A program made the position numbers and the translations under genes. The notes under the pieces are model-generated. The model worked only from the letters and a program-made list of their open reading frames with translations. It was not told the origin of the DNA and did not search any database. A stretch of 44,833 bases of DNA from NCBI GenBank assembly GCA_018302335.1, contig JAGVZT010000050.1, positions 1-44,833 on the forward strand. The letters are read 5' to 3'. Below, one piece after another: positions 1 through 9,609 of this stretch (within the stretch, counting starts at the first letter, position 1; each line of letters starts with the position of its first letter). The DNA is from Candidatus Woesearchaeota archaeon. Its GTDB lineage: Archaea > Nanobdellota > Nanobdellia > Woesearchaeales > JAGVZT01.

Positions 1-1
1 C

Positions 2-835
2 GGCGGTGGCGGCGCTGGAGGGTCCGACGACGCGGACGGCGTCGCGGGCGGCGACGGATTCACCGGCGGCGGCGGGAGCAGCGCAGACGACCAGTCGGAC
101 AACGGGGCGCGTGGCGGCAACAGCACCTCTGAGCCCGGAGTTCCTGGCACCGCCCTCGGCCCCGGCGGCCGTGGCGGGAACTTCACTCTGGGAACGACCG
201 TGAGCGCGACTGGCGGCGGAGGAAGCACTCCAGACCAGAACGCAGGCGGCGGTGGCGGCGGCGGAACGGGATGGCACTTCGGCTCTGGAGGCTCCGGAGG
301 TAACGGGGCCAATGATTCCAACGGGAATGGCGGTCTCGGGGGAGGGGGAGGAGGCGAGGGCGGCACTGCCTCGGGCGGAGGGGCAGGAGGCAGCTATGGC
401 TCGAATGGCAGCAGCAGCGGCGCAGTGGGGGATGGCGGCACCGCGGGAAGTGTCCATGGATTTGCCAATCTTGTCGTGTTGGGTGGCGGCTCAGGCGGCG
501 GCGGCGGTGGCTCGCTGAGCAGCGGGACCAGCCAGGGCGGCGGCGGCGGTGGCGGCGGTGGCGGCGCGCTCCTCATCTATGCGAGCGGGACCATCACCGT
601 GAACGGCTCTGCGCGGATTCATGCAGGTGGGGGCAGCGGCGGGAGCGGTGGCAGCGGAGGAGACCCTGGTGGAGGAGGCGGCGGGAGCGGTGGGGCGCTC
701 ATCCTCCAGGCAGGCACGGTCATTGTGAATGGCACCCTGTCGGCGTTCGGCGGCGCCGGAGGCCTCGCCGGTGATGTTAGCAGTGCCGCGGACGGCGGCG
801 TCGGTGGGCACGGCAGAGTCCGCATCGACGGCCTG
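2..835 (+). repeat. Gly-rich low-complexity beta-solenoid coding region
   Basis: GGC/GGA/GGT-rich codons encode runs of up to nine or more Gly broken by short beta-strand motifs such as 'LLIYASGTITVNGSA' and 'LILQAGTVIVNGTLS'. The alternation of hydrophobic strands and Gly loops points to a parallel beta-solenoid rather than disordered linker. The low-complexity DNA makes this stretch prone to slippage and misassembly. Confidence 0.7.
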
Positions 836-3800
836 CTGGACACCAGCACCACGTTCCCTGGCATTCCTTCAGGATTCCTCGGAAGCAACTTCACTGGACC
901 TGCGTTGGACACGCTCAACGGCACCCATATTTCTGGCCGCGCCATCCGCAATCGCCAAGTGGAAATCAGCGTGCAGAACCGTGGGCTCACCTCCTGGTAC
1001 AACGCCTCGGTGAACTCCTCCGGAAAGTTCAGCGTGCCCGTCAACTTCTCGTCAGGGAACAGCTACATCACCGTCATCATGAACAGCAGCAGCGTCCTGG
1101 GCAGCGCAGGCGTGGGCGTCCTGGGTCTCGAGAAGGGTGTCATCCCCATGAACTCCGGAACGCCGTTCTACACCATCGACCAGAACCCCATGGGCCCGCT
1201 GAACCTGAGCTGCCTCGCGCAGATGAACCGGAGCGCCACCTGCACCGTCACCTGGCTGGTGAACGCGACCGGCGCGCTGGGCACCACCTGGGAGTTCTTC
1301 GTCATCGCAAACTCCACGGACTACTTTACTTACATCCCGGACAACGAGTCCCCGCACCTCAACATCACCATCGCCGCCAGCGTGCCCCCTTCGGTGCAGG
1401 AGCCGGAGACCTGGAACAACCTCACGTTCACCCAGCAGGACGCTTTTGAGCGCAACGCAAGCGTGTTCGTCAACGTCACCGTCACCGACCCGGACGGCGA
1501 CCTCACCAGCGTCAACCTCACCCTTGTCGACGCGAGCGGAGTGACTGTCCTGAACAACGTCAGCATGAAGCAGGGGATGGCTGTTGTCAATGGCTTCCTC
1601 TACAATCAGAGTTTCCTGGTGAATGAGACTGCTGTCTTCGGGTTGTGGAACATCACCGTGTTCGGCAGCGACAGCAGCGGGAATGTGCGTTCCCGGAGCT
1701 CGAACTTCACGGTCACGGACCTCACCGCACCGACAGCAGCCAGCATCTCCGCTTCGCCCGCGAGCATCTACCAGGGTCAGAGCATGGCATTCAACGTGAC
1801 CTGGTATGACCTTGGGGGACTTGCGTCTTACATCTTTGCCACGAATCGCACCGGCTCCTGGGAAAACGCCTCTGGTGTCGCGTTCGGAGGCAACCTGAAC
1901 TTCTCCGTGAACACCTCAACGTTCTTCGAAGAGGCAGGAACCGTTGTCGGATGGAGCTTTTATGCGAACGACACCTTCGGGAACACCAACAGCTCGACCA
2001 TCCAGTCGTTCGTCGTGGGTGGAGTGCGATGGAACGTGACCACGTTCGACCTTGGCTCCCAGGTCATCAACGGCTCTGTTCCCAGCGGCAGCGCCGCGAT
2101 TCTTGGTTTCCTGAACAACACCAACATCCAGGTGGCGTGCCTCCAGGGCGACTGCTCGGTGATACGGCACAATTTCACCAATGGGACGAGCGTGAACGGG
2201 ACATCCGCGAGCGTCCTATTTAACTGCTCCACGGCGTCGGAGGGCAACTTCTCCGCGAATTTCAGCGTGGTGAGCAGCCAGGATGCCCTTCCGCACAACA
2301 TCAGCGTGAGCTGCCGCGTCGGGTTCCTGCCGAACATCTCGCTGGTCTCCCCGGCGGACCAGTTCTGGACCTCGGACGGTGATGTCCTCTTCGTGTACAA
2401 CGTCACCACTCCAGAGACCATGGAGTCCTGCTCCCTGCTCCTCAACGATGCGGTAAACCAGAGCAATTCGAGCATTACGACCAACACCAATCTCAACTTC
2501 AGTCTTTTCAACATGGGAGAGGGCGTGTACAACTGGTCGGTGAACTGCACCACCATCACCGGGCTGGCGAGCGTCTCCGACCTGCGGACGCTGTACATCG
2601 ACCAGACTCCTCCGCTGGTCAACATCTCCCATCCCCTTGGCAATACCACTATCAATGTGAGCGATGTCCGCTTCAACTGGACGGCGTACGACAACATGGA
2701 CCCCTCGCTCACCTGCGACCTCACCCTCAACGGCACGGTCAACGCCACCCTGGAGTCCCCGAACGGCAGCATCATCAACTACACCGCATCGGGCCTGGAC
2801 GACGGCTTCTTCACCTGGAGCGTGGCCTGCGTGGACAATGCCAGTCTCTCCGACGCCAGCGAGACCAGGAATTTCACCCTCCGTGTCCCTCCGCGGATTG
2901 CCTCGGTCGCTCCTGCCAACCGGACGGTGAGCACCAGCACTGCGCAGAATTTCAGCTATATCCCCTATGACAATTCAGGTTTCGTCGCGAACTGCACCAT
3001 AATCCTCAACGGACTGAACAACCAGACCAACTCATCCGTGACCGCGGGGGTCCAGAACAACTTCACCGTCGCTGGCCTGGGAGACGGAAACTACAGCTGG
3101 GCGGTGAACTGCAGCGACCCCTCGGGGAACCACGCCCTCAACGAGACGAGGCTGCTCACCATCGACACCACCGCGCCGACCGTCGCCCTCAACTATCCGC
3201 CTGAGGCGGCAGGGCTCGCCACCAGCAATATCAGCTTCAACTTTACCGCGACAGACCTGCTCAGCGCGAATCTCACCTGCAATCTCACTATCAACAACGC
3301 CCTCAACCAGAGCTTCATCAGCGCGCTGAGCGGAGCGTACACCTATGTCAATGTCAGCGGTTTCATCACCGGCGCGTACAACTGGAGCGTGACCTGCTGG
3401 GACTGGGTGTACAATACGAACAGCAGCGAGACCAGGAACTTCACCGTGGGCGCGCCGGACCTGAACATCACCGCGGACAGGATATGGTTCAATGACACCA
3501 ACCCGGACTACGACCGGAACATCACCATCTATGCCAACATCTCGAACGACGGGGTCATCCCGGCCACAAGCGTTCTGGTGAGGTTCTACGACGGCGACCC
3601 CAGTGCGGGCGGGACACAGATCAACGGCGATGTGGTCGTCTCCTCGATACCAAACGCCACCATCGCGACGGTGAATGTCACCTGGCCCATACCCCTCGGA
3701 TATCACCAGGTATTCGTCAGCGTCGACCCCGAGAGCGATATCGTGGAGGCTTCGGAGACCAACAACATCGCGAATGTCTCCATCACCACGCTGTACGCCA

Positions 3801-5392
3801 ACGTCACCTCGCCGGCAAACGGGACTCTCACTCCGAACGCGACGACGCAGCTCAACTTCACCGCAGCTGATTTCCTCAACTCAACCCTCAACTGGAGCGT
3901 CTTCGTGGATGGCGTCATGACTGGAGACAACGGCACGCTCTTGGATGAGAACTGGACCCTGCTGAACCTCACGTTCGCGGAGGGGGTCCACTTTGTGCAG
4001 GTCCAGGCACGCGACCCCTCCGACAGGTACAAGAACTCCACTCGATGGTACATCTCCGTCGACCTGAGTGCGCCGAATGTCACCATTGTTACCGCCAACC
4101 GGACGTGGTTCAACACGGCGACTCCGCTCATCTTCTTCAACATCAGCGATACCGTTGACCAGAACATCAATTTCAGCTTCTTCGTCAACGGGAGCATCGA
4201 CACCAACGGCACCGCGCCGAACGACGTCATCACCAATGCATCCCTCCAGGAGCACGTGAACGGGACGTGGCTCCTCTTCATCCGCGCGCGTGACGACGTG
4301 GGACGCGAGACGAACAGCTCTCCCATCGTCATCTACATCGATACCGAGCAGCCCGGGGTGACGCTGAACGACCCCGCGAACGAGACGCAGTTTAACGAGT
4401 CCACGGTGATGTTCAACTGGACGGCCACCGATAACCTTGCTCCGACTCTCACGTGCAACCTGACCATCAGCAACCATTCCCCCCAGACCAACTTTACCGT
4501 TACCAGTGGAGTGCCGTTCAATGTGAGCGTGAGCGGCCTGTCGAACGGGGTGCACTACTGGAATGTGACGTGCTGGGACCTCGCGGGCAATGCGAACACC
4601 AGCGAGACCCGCTGGTTCAACGTCACCGCGCCGGACCTCATGGTCAACGCAGGCAATATCACGCTCAATTCGAGCGCAATCCGGGAGAATGACAACGTGA
4701 CCATCAACGCCACCATCTTCAACATCGATACGGGCACCGCGACGAATATCCTCGTGCAGTTCTGGGACGGCATCCCCGGCGTTGGCAGTCAGATGAACGG
4801 GAACATCACGATTCCCTCGCTGGCCTTCGGCCAGAACGTGACGGTGAACGTCTCGCATCGCTTCCGGATAGGCACCACCCAGGTCTACGTCATCGTGGAC
4901 CCCTCCGACGCCATCCTGGAGAGCAATGAGGGGAACAACAACGCCAGCAGGAACATCACCGTCTCGGCGTTCCACACCGTGGTGGGCAATTCCAGCGGCC
5001 AGCTCATCATCAACGACCTGGAGAACCGCTCGCTCTTCGCCTGGAGCCTTGCGAACATCAGCGGGAGCAACATCTTCGCGGTGTCGCCGAACTGGACATC
5101 GCGCTCAACATGTCGCTGCTCAACGATTCCATCAACCTCACCTGGACCGCAGGCAATCAGCCTGTGCAGACCATCAACATCACCGTCTACGGTCGTGTCA
5201 TCCCCTTCGTGCCGGTCATCAACAGCACTAACACCTCGGATTTCCAGACAGGCATCCTCTGGGACTCATCCGACCCCGGGCCAGGGCAGTACAACGGCAG
5301 CCAGGATGTCATCTTCATCACGGTCGCCACGAGCCAGAAGACGGGGCTGTACGGCATCTATGACTATGAGCTGTACGTCCCCGCCCGGCTGA
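2..5392 (+). CDS. Giant secreted surface protein: Gly-rich solenoid, Ig-like and CARDB domains (5' partial)
   Basis: The reading frame is open from the first bases, so the true start and any signal peptide lie upstream. Residues 1-280 or so are Gly/Ser-rich with short regular strands (for example 'ALLIYASGTITVNGSA'), typical of a Gly-rich beta-solenoid. After that come a domain at 1400-1720, one copy of the two-part four-Cys module (1725-2320), about five Ig-like domains of about 95 residues with paired Cys (2330-3450 and 4350-4630), and two CARDB-like domains (3451-3787, 4628-4966). N-x-S/T sequons are dense throughout, which suggests a heavily N-glycosylated exoprotein. Homology to the next gene shows that the native frame ends near 5080; residues encoded from about 5083 to 5392 here are out-of-frame read-through rich in Ser/Pro/Arg. 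The true C-terminus is the 5083-5451 segment. The next gene begins directly after that stop. The role is probably cell surface or adhesion (inference). Confidence 0.85.
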   Translation, partial: GGGGAGGSDDADGVAGGDGFTGGGGSSADDQSDNGARGGNSTSEPGVPGTALGPGGRGGNFTLGTTVSATGGGGSTPDQNAGGGGGGGTGWHFGSGGSGGNGANDSNGNGGLGGGGGGEGGTASGGGAGGSYGSNGSSSGAVGDGGTAGSVHGFANLVVLGGGSGGGGGGSLSSGTSQGGGGGGGGGGALLIYASGTITVNGSARIHAGGGSGGSGGSGGDPGGGGGGSGGALILQAGTVIVNGTLSAFGGAGGLAGDVSSAADGGVGGHGRVRIDGLLDTSTTFPGIPSGFLGSNFTGPALDTLNGTHISGRAIRNRQVEISVQNRGLTSWYNASVNSSGKFSVPVNFSSGNSYITVIMNSSSVLGSAGVGVLGLEKGVIPMNSGTPFYTIDQNPMGPLNLSCLAQMNRSATCTVTWLVNATGALGTTWEFFVIANSTDYFTYIPDNESPHLNITIAASVPPSVQEPETWNNLTFTQQDAFERNASVFVNVTVTDPDGDLTSVNLTLVDASGVTVLNNVSMKQGMAVVNGFLYNQSFLVNETAVFGLWNITVFGSDSSGNVRSRSSNFTVTDLTAPTAASISASPASIYQGQSMAFNVTWYDLGGLASYIFATNRTGSWENASGVAFGGNLNFSVNTSTFFEEAGTVVGWSFYANDTFGNTNSSTIQSFVVGGVRWNVTTFDLGSQVINGSVPSGSAAILGFLNNTNIQVACLQGDCSVIRHNFTNGTSVNGTSASVLFNCSTASEGNFSANFSVVSSQDALPHNISVSCRVGFLPNISLVSPADQFWTSDGDVLFVYNVTTPETMESCSLLLNDAVNQSNSSITTNTNLNFSLFNMGEGVYNWSVNCTTITGLASVSDLRTLYIDQTPPLVNISHPLGNTTINVSDVRFNWTAYDNMDPSLTCDLTLNGTVNATLESPNGSIINYTASGLDDGFFTWSVACVDNASLSDASETRNFTLRVPPRIASVAPANRTVSTSTAQNFSYIPYDNSGFVANCTIILNGLNNQTNSSVTAGVQNNFTVAGLGDGNYSWAVNCSDPSGNHALNETRLLTIDTTAPTVALNYPPEAAGLATSNISFNFTATDLLSANLTCNLTINNALNQSFISALSGAYTYVNVSGFITGAYNWSVTCWDWVYNTNSSETRNFTVGAPDLNITADRIWFNDTNPDYDRNITIYANISNDGVIPATSVLVRFYDGDPSAGGTQINGDVVVSSIPNATIATVNVTWPIPLGYHQVFVSVDPESDIVEASETNNIANVSITTLYANVTSPANGTLTPNATTQLNFTAADFLNSTLNWSVFVDGVMTGDNGTLLDENWTLLNLTFAEGVHFVQVQARDPSDRYKNSTRWYISVDLSAPNVTIVTANRTWFNTATPLIFFNISDTVDQNINFSFFVNGSIDTNGTAPNDVITNASLQEHVNGTWLLFIRARDDVGRETNSSPIVIYIDTEQPGVTLNDPANETQFNESTVMFNWTATDNLAPTLTCNLTISNHSPQTNFTVTSGVPFNVSVSGLSNGVHYWNVTCWDLAGNANTSETRWFNVTAPDLMVNAGNITLNSSAIRENDNVTINATIFNIDTGTATNILVQFWDGIPGVGSQMNGNITIPSLAFGQNVTVNVSHRFRIGTTQVYVIVDPSDAILESNEGNNNASRNITVSAFHTVVGNSSGQLIINDLENRSLFAWSLANISGSNIFAVSPNWTSRSTCRCSTIPSTSPGPQAISLCRPSTSPSTVVSSPSCRSSTALTPRISRQASSGTHPTPGQGSTTAARMSSSSRSPRARRRGCTASMTMSCTSPPG

Positions 5393-5451
5393 GAGAGTAC
5401 ATGGTGCCGAACTCGGTGAACAGCGTCACTTTCTACACGGAGCTGAAATAG
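5083..5451 (+). pseudogene. Frame-shifted C-terminal domain of the preceding giant protein
   Basis: Frame +1 from 5083 reads VAELDIALNMSLLNDS and continues to a TAG at 5449-5451. It aligns with the C-terminus of the next protein (FAELDAALNMSAFNDS, then the shared 'FQTGILWD' and 'GxYDYE' motifs). The upstream frame stops matching after 'GSNIFAV' near 5080. Relative to the paralogue about 28 residues are missing at the join, in addition to the frame change. The segment is therefore the natural end of the first gene, not a separate gene. An ATG at 5110 is internal. Whether the break is biological or an assembly collapse cannot be decided here. Confidence 0.75.
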
Positions 5452-8400
5452 ATGCGCCCAGCCTGCCTGCTCATCGCGGTCGCTGTATGGGCCATTACGC
5501 TCCAGCTGGCCTCGGCCCAGGAACTGCCATACATCTCGCTGGACCGGCTCTCGTACTATCCTGGGGAGATGGCCCACATCTCCGCCAGGGGAGACGCGGT
5601 GGAGATCGTCACTCCAAGCGGAAGGTACCGCCTGGCGGGGAGCACCGGCCAGGACATTCCATTCTTCCCTTCATCACAGGGAGGCTATAGGGCGCGGCTT
5701 CTTGACTCCTCCGGCGCGCTGAGGGATGAGTGGAACTTCTCCGTGATCTCTCCTAACATGACCAGGGTGGAGGTCCGCGATGGCGCCGGAAGGCCTATGA
5801 GGATGCTTGCGCAGCGCGTCCAGCGCGGGGGCGAGGAATGGCAGGTCCTGCGTCCGGAGAACGCATCCTTCCTGCGTGCGCTTGAAGTGGTGCTTCCTCC
5901 CGGAGCCAGGAGCGAGGACATCACGTTCTCCCAGACTGCTGGTCCTGCGCCGCCGCCCGGGCTGCGCTGGGAGCGCGTCTATCGTCTCGGAAAGACAAAT
6001 CCCGCGTCCAGGGCAGTGCTCAGCCTGGAGGCTGCCGGGAGCCGGCTGTACCGCTGTCCGGCCGATGCGGACGGCTGCTCCGGCCCCTGGCAGCGAATGA
6101 TGGACATGGAGCCAGGCGCCACCTATAATCTCAGCGCGGAGAGCCAGTCCTATCTCTATGCCGAGGCTGGCCTCACCACGGTGAACACCGAGAAGCCGAT
6201 GTACCATCCCGGAGAGACTGCGCGCATCTGGCTGGCGGTGCTGGACTCCGGAGGTTTTCCTGTGAGCGGGGCGCAGGTTAACCTCCGCATCACGGACCCG
6301 CTCAACGCGACTTACCTCCGGTCCACTCGCACCGGAGACATCCGCGAGATTCGCTCTGGGGTCTATGAGACTGGCTTTGCGAGCAGCGTGGAGGGCAGGC
6401 ACGACCTCTTTGCGGTCGCCACCACCCCGGAGGGGGAGAGCAGGATAGTTTCATCGTACGAGGTGCGCCGATACTACGAGTTTGACATCCTCAGAGAGGC
6501 GCCGATGATCATCGACCCCTGGAGCGGACCATTCTCCGGCACCGTGCGGATAGAGCCTTACGTTTCCGCACGGAGCATGGAAGTGACGGAGCGAATCCCC
6601 CTGCCGCTGCGGGTGCTCAATGCCGGAGGAGGCTCGCTGTCCTCGGACGGAAGCGCGTGGCTCCTGCGCTGGACCGGAGTCGCTCCCGGGCAGACGCTTT
6701 CTTACGCGCTCGAGGCGCCGAAGCGGAGCCCCGTGATGTATGGTCTCGGTCCCATTCTTGTTCGAACCCCCTCGATGAATTTCACCGAGGCGCGCATCTG
6801 GCTCATTGCCGCGGACCCGCCGCCGGAACCTCATGGAGTGTCCGGATTCGTGTTCAGGAGCGACGGGAGTGCTGTTCCCGCGGGCATCGCGGTGACGGTG
6901 AACGACACGAACAGCTCGGACTTTGTGAATACCACCACTGGTGGACCATTCTCCAACCGCTACTCGGTGACTCTCAACGGGAGCGATAACGACACCCTCG
7001 TGGTGCGGGCCTTCAACGCGACCCACTGGGGGAGGACCGGCGCGCTGCTCTTCGGCGACACCGAGAACGCGAACGTCACGCTCAACCGGACAAGGCCTGG
7101 CGAGCCGAACGTGACGCTCCTGTCCCCGGTGGACGGCCAGGTATTCGCCCTGGGCGACAATGTCTCCGTCCTGGTCAACGTCACGGTTGTGGGGGAGAGC
7201 GACGCCGTCGGCTGCAATGCCACGGTGAGCTTCAGCACTCCGGGCGTCATCGTTCTCAGCAACGCGACCCAGCTGCTGGGGAATCTCGTCCCTGGAAGCG
7301 CCACCCTTGTCAACTGGACAGGTCTCGCGAACGCCACCGGAACTACCGATGTCACGGTCACGGTGCTGTGCGACGCCAACCAGAGCGGGTTTGACACCGC
7401 GGATAGCGACACCGCAGAGGACGTCCAAGTGCAGGATACCCTCCCTCCGACGCCGCACGGCATCGCGGGCTGGATCTTCCGGCAGGACAATGTGACGCAG
7501 GTCCCGCTCGGCACCGCGTACAGCATCAACGACACCGCCAGCGTCTTCTTCCTGCAGAACGTGACAAGAATCCCCTTCCCCGGCTCTTCTGGCAGGTACT
7601 CCGAGACCATCCAGGGCGTTGACGGGGATGCGGTGGCTGTCCGCGCCTGGAACGCCACGCACTTCGGCCGGACCAGCGTGCTGCTGGCCGGCGACATGGA
7701 TGGCATCAACGTCACCCTGAACCGCACCCGTCCCGGCGAGCCGAATGTCACACTGCTCTCTCCGATTGCTGACGAGATATTTGCGCTCAACGACAATGTC
7801 TCCATCCGAGCGAATGTCACGGTCGCAGGGGAGAGTGATGCCGTCGGCTGCAATGCCACGGTGAGCTTCGGCACTCCGGGTGTCATCGCTCTCAGCCAGA
7901 ACGCGACCCAGCTGCTCGGCAATCTCGCCCCGGGCAGCGCCACCCTTGTCAACTGGACAGGTCTCGCGAACGCCACGGGCACCACGAACGTCACGGTCAC
8001 CGTGCTGTGCGACGCCAACCAGAGCGGGTTTGACACCGCGGACAGCGACACCGTGGACGTTGAAGTGCAGGACAGTCTTCCTCCGACGCCGCATGGCATC
8101 GCGGGCTGGATCTTCCGGCAGGACAACGTGACGCAGGCTCCGCTCGGCACTGCGTACAGCATCAACGACACCGCCAGCGGCTTCCTCCTGCGCAACCAGA
8201 CCCGGGTGCCTTTCCCCGGGTTCAGCGGGAGATACTCGGAGACGATGCAGGGCAGTGACGGGGACCTGGTCACTGTCACTGCGTGGAACAGCACCCACTT
8301 TGGCCAGACGAATGTCACCCTTGCCGGTGACATGGAGGGCGTGAACGTGACCCTGGACAGCCAGCGGCCGAGCGAACTCAACGTGAGCTTCATCATCCCG

Positions 8401-9609
8401 CAGAGCAATACTTTCTTTTCCGCCTATGTGTGGTTCAACAACGTCAGCGTGAACGTGAGCAACATCGGCGGCAGCGAGGGGGTGAACTGCTCGGTCACCC
8501 TGAACATCAGCAACACCAGCGTGGTGAACTTCTCATCGGGGGAGGCCGCGACGCACGGGCTGGGCAATATCTCTGTCGGCCAGTGGAATACAACCCTGTG
8601 GACCGTCGTCGCGTCGACGAACGGCACCCTCAACTTCACCGCGAATGCGAGCTGCGACTCCGATGCACAGAATTTCGAGGGAGAGAACGTGGAGACAGCG
8701 CGCAACGTCACGGTGCAGCGCATGCCGGACCTCGCCCTCAACGGAAGCAACATCACCTTCAGCGACAGCGCCCCCCAGGAGAATGTGAGCATCGTCATCA
8801 GCGCGAACATCGAGAACCGGGGGAATGCGAACGCCACGAATGTCACGGTGCGCTTCTACGTGGATAACCTGACCACGCAGCTCAACGGGAATCTCACGGT
8901 GAACGTCTCCGCCTTCTCCAATGAGACGGTGAGCGTCAACTGGACCACGGTGACCGGAACGCACACCATCTACGTCCTCGTGGACCCGCTCAATACGGTT
9001 ACGGAGGCCAATGAGACCAACAACAACGCCAGCAGGAACATCACCATCAGCGCATGGCAGATTTACTACGGCCCGCTCGACGGCTCCATCGTGCTTGACG
9101 ACCTGCTCAACAGCACCACCCTGACCTGGAACAGCTCCCGGCGGGGGAACATCTATGTGACAGAGACTGGCTCGACGGTCTCGTTCACCGCATTGGCGCC
9201 TCTCGGCCGCAATGCCACCCAGGGAATCCGCTTCGAGGATTTTGCGGAGCTTGACGCGGCGCTCAACATGAGCGCGTTCAATGACTCCGTGAACCGGACA
9301 TTCACCGACGGCGGCCAGCCCCGTTTCCTGAGGAGCTTCCTTGTCTACGGAAGCAACCTGAGCAATGTCTCCGCGGTGAACACCACGAACACCTCCAGCT
9401 TCCAGACCGGCATCCTTTGGGACACCTCGGACGACGGCAACCAGACGTTTGATGCGGGCGACCGGGAGGACCTGGTGTTCGTTACCGAGATTAATCCGGG
9501 AGCCGTTGGGCAATACGGGACCTATGACTACGAGATACGCGTCCCCGCGGCGCTCCGCCAGTACAAGTATTCCTTCGGCACCCTGTCCTTCTATGTGGAG
9601 CTGAGATAG
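5452..9609 (+). CDS. Giant secreted modular surface protein with MG2-like, PHG-repeat and CARDB domains
   Basis: The protein has 1,385 residues. The start ATG follows the previous TAG with no gap. Residues 1-23 form a clear signal peptide ending LASAQ. Residues about 244-345 look like a macroglobulin MG2-type domain (EKPMYHPGETARIWLAVLD), paralogous to one in the 12648 protein. Three copies of a module of about 210 residues start near residues 460, 668 and 880 with PHGxxGWIFRxD. A CARDB-like domain spans about 1090-1200 (VDPLNTVTEANETNNNASRN). The last 180 residues form a C-terminal domain shared only with the first gene. I saw no transmembrane anchor. Sequons are very frequent. The tight spacing to both neighbours implies one operon with the membrane-anchored protein downstream. 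It is probably a glycosylated exoprotein; its ligand is unknown. Confidence 0.9.
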   Translation: MRPACLLIAVAVWAITLQLASAQELPYISLDRLSYYPGEMAHISARGDAVEIVTPSGRYRLAGSTGQDIPFFPSSQGGYRARLLDSSGALRDEWNFSVISPNMTRVEVRDGAGRPMRMLAQRVQRGGEEWQVLRPENASFLRALEVVLPPGARSEDITFSQTAGPAPPPGLRWERVYRLGKTNPASRAVLSLEAAGSRLYRCPADADGCSGPWQRMMDMEPGATYNLSAESQSYLYAEAGLTTVNTEKPMYHPGETARIWLAVLDSGGFPVSGAQVNLRITDPLNATYLRSTRTGDIREIRSGVYETGFASSVEGRHDLFAVATTPEGESRIVSSYEVRRYYEFDILREAPMIIDPWSGPFSGTVRIEPYVSARSMEVTERIPLPLRVLNAGGGSLSSDGSAWLLRWTGVAPGQTLSYALEAPKRSPVMYGLGPILVRTPSMNFTEARIWLIAADPPPEPHGVSGFVFRSDGSAVPAGIAVTVNDTNSSDFVNTTTGGPFSNRYSVTLNGSDNDTLVVRAFNATHWGRTGALLFGDTENANVTLNRTRPGEPNVTLLSPVDGQVFALGDNVSVLVNVTVVGESDAVGCNATVSFSTPGVIVLSNATQLLGNLVPGSATLVNWTGLANATGTTDVTVTVLCDANQSGFDTADSDTAEDVQVQDTLPPTPHGIAGWIFRQDNVTQVPLGTAYSINDTASVFFLQNVTRIPFPGSSGRYSETIQGVDGDAVAVRAWNATHFGRTSVLLAGDMDGINVTLNRTRPGEPNVTLLSPIADEIFALNDNVSIRANVTVAGESDAVGCNATVSFGTPGVIALSQNATQLLGNLAPGSATLVNWTGLANATGTTNVTVTVLCDANQSGFDTADSDTVDVEVQDSLPPTPHGIAGWIFRQDNVTQAPLGTAYSINDTASGFLLRNQTRVPFPGFSGRYSETMQGSDGDLVTVTAWNSTHFGQTNVTLAGDMEGVNVTLDSQRPSELNVSFIIPQSNTFFSAYVWFNNVSVNVSNIGGSEGVNCSVTLNISNTSVVNFSSGEAATHGLGNISVGQWNTTLWTVVASTNGTLNFTANASCDSDAQNFEGENVETARNVTVQRMPDLALNGSNITFSDSAPQENVSIVISANIENRGNANATNVTVRFYVDNLTTQLNGNLTVNVSAFSNETVSVNWTTVTGTHTIYVLVDPLNTVTEANETNNNASRNITISAWQIYYGPLDGSIVLDDLLNSTTLTWNSSRRGNIYVTETGSTVSFTALAPLGRNATQGIRFEDFAELDAALNMSAFNDSVNRTFTDGGQPRFLRSFLVYGSNLSNVSAVNTTNTSSFQTGILWDTSDDGNQTFDAGDREDLVFVTEINPGAVGQYGTYDYEIRVPAALRQYKYSFGTLSFYVELR

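Noticed and set aside
2-835. Mycobacterial PE_PGRS-type gene
   Set aside because: Only Gly-richness is shared; there is no PE domain and the rest of the protein and context are archaeal.
6451-8408. Two long minus-strand frames opposite the 5452 gene
   Set aside because: Repeated sequence in them only mirrors the plus-strand module repeats; composition is non-protein-like.
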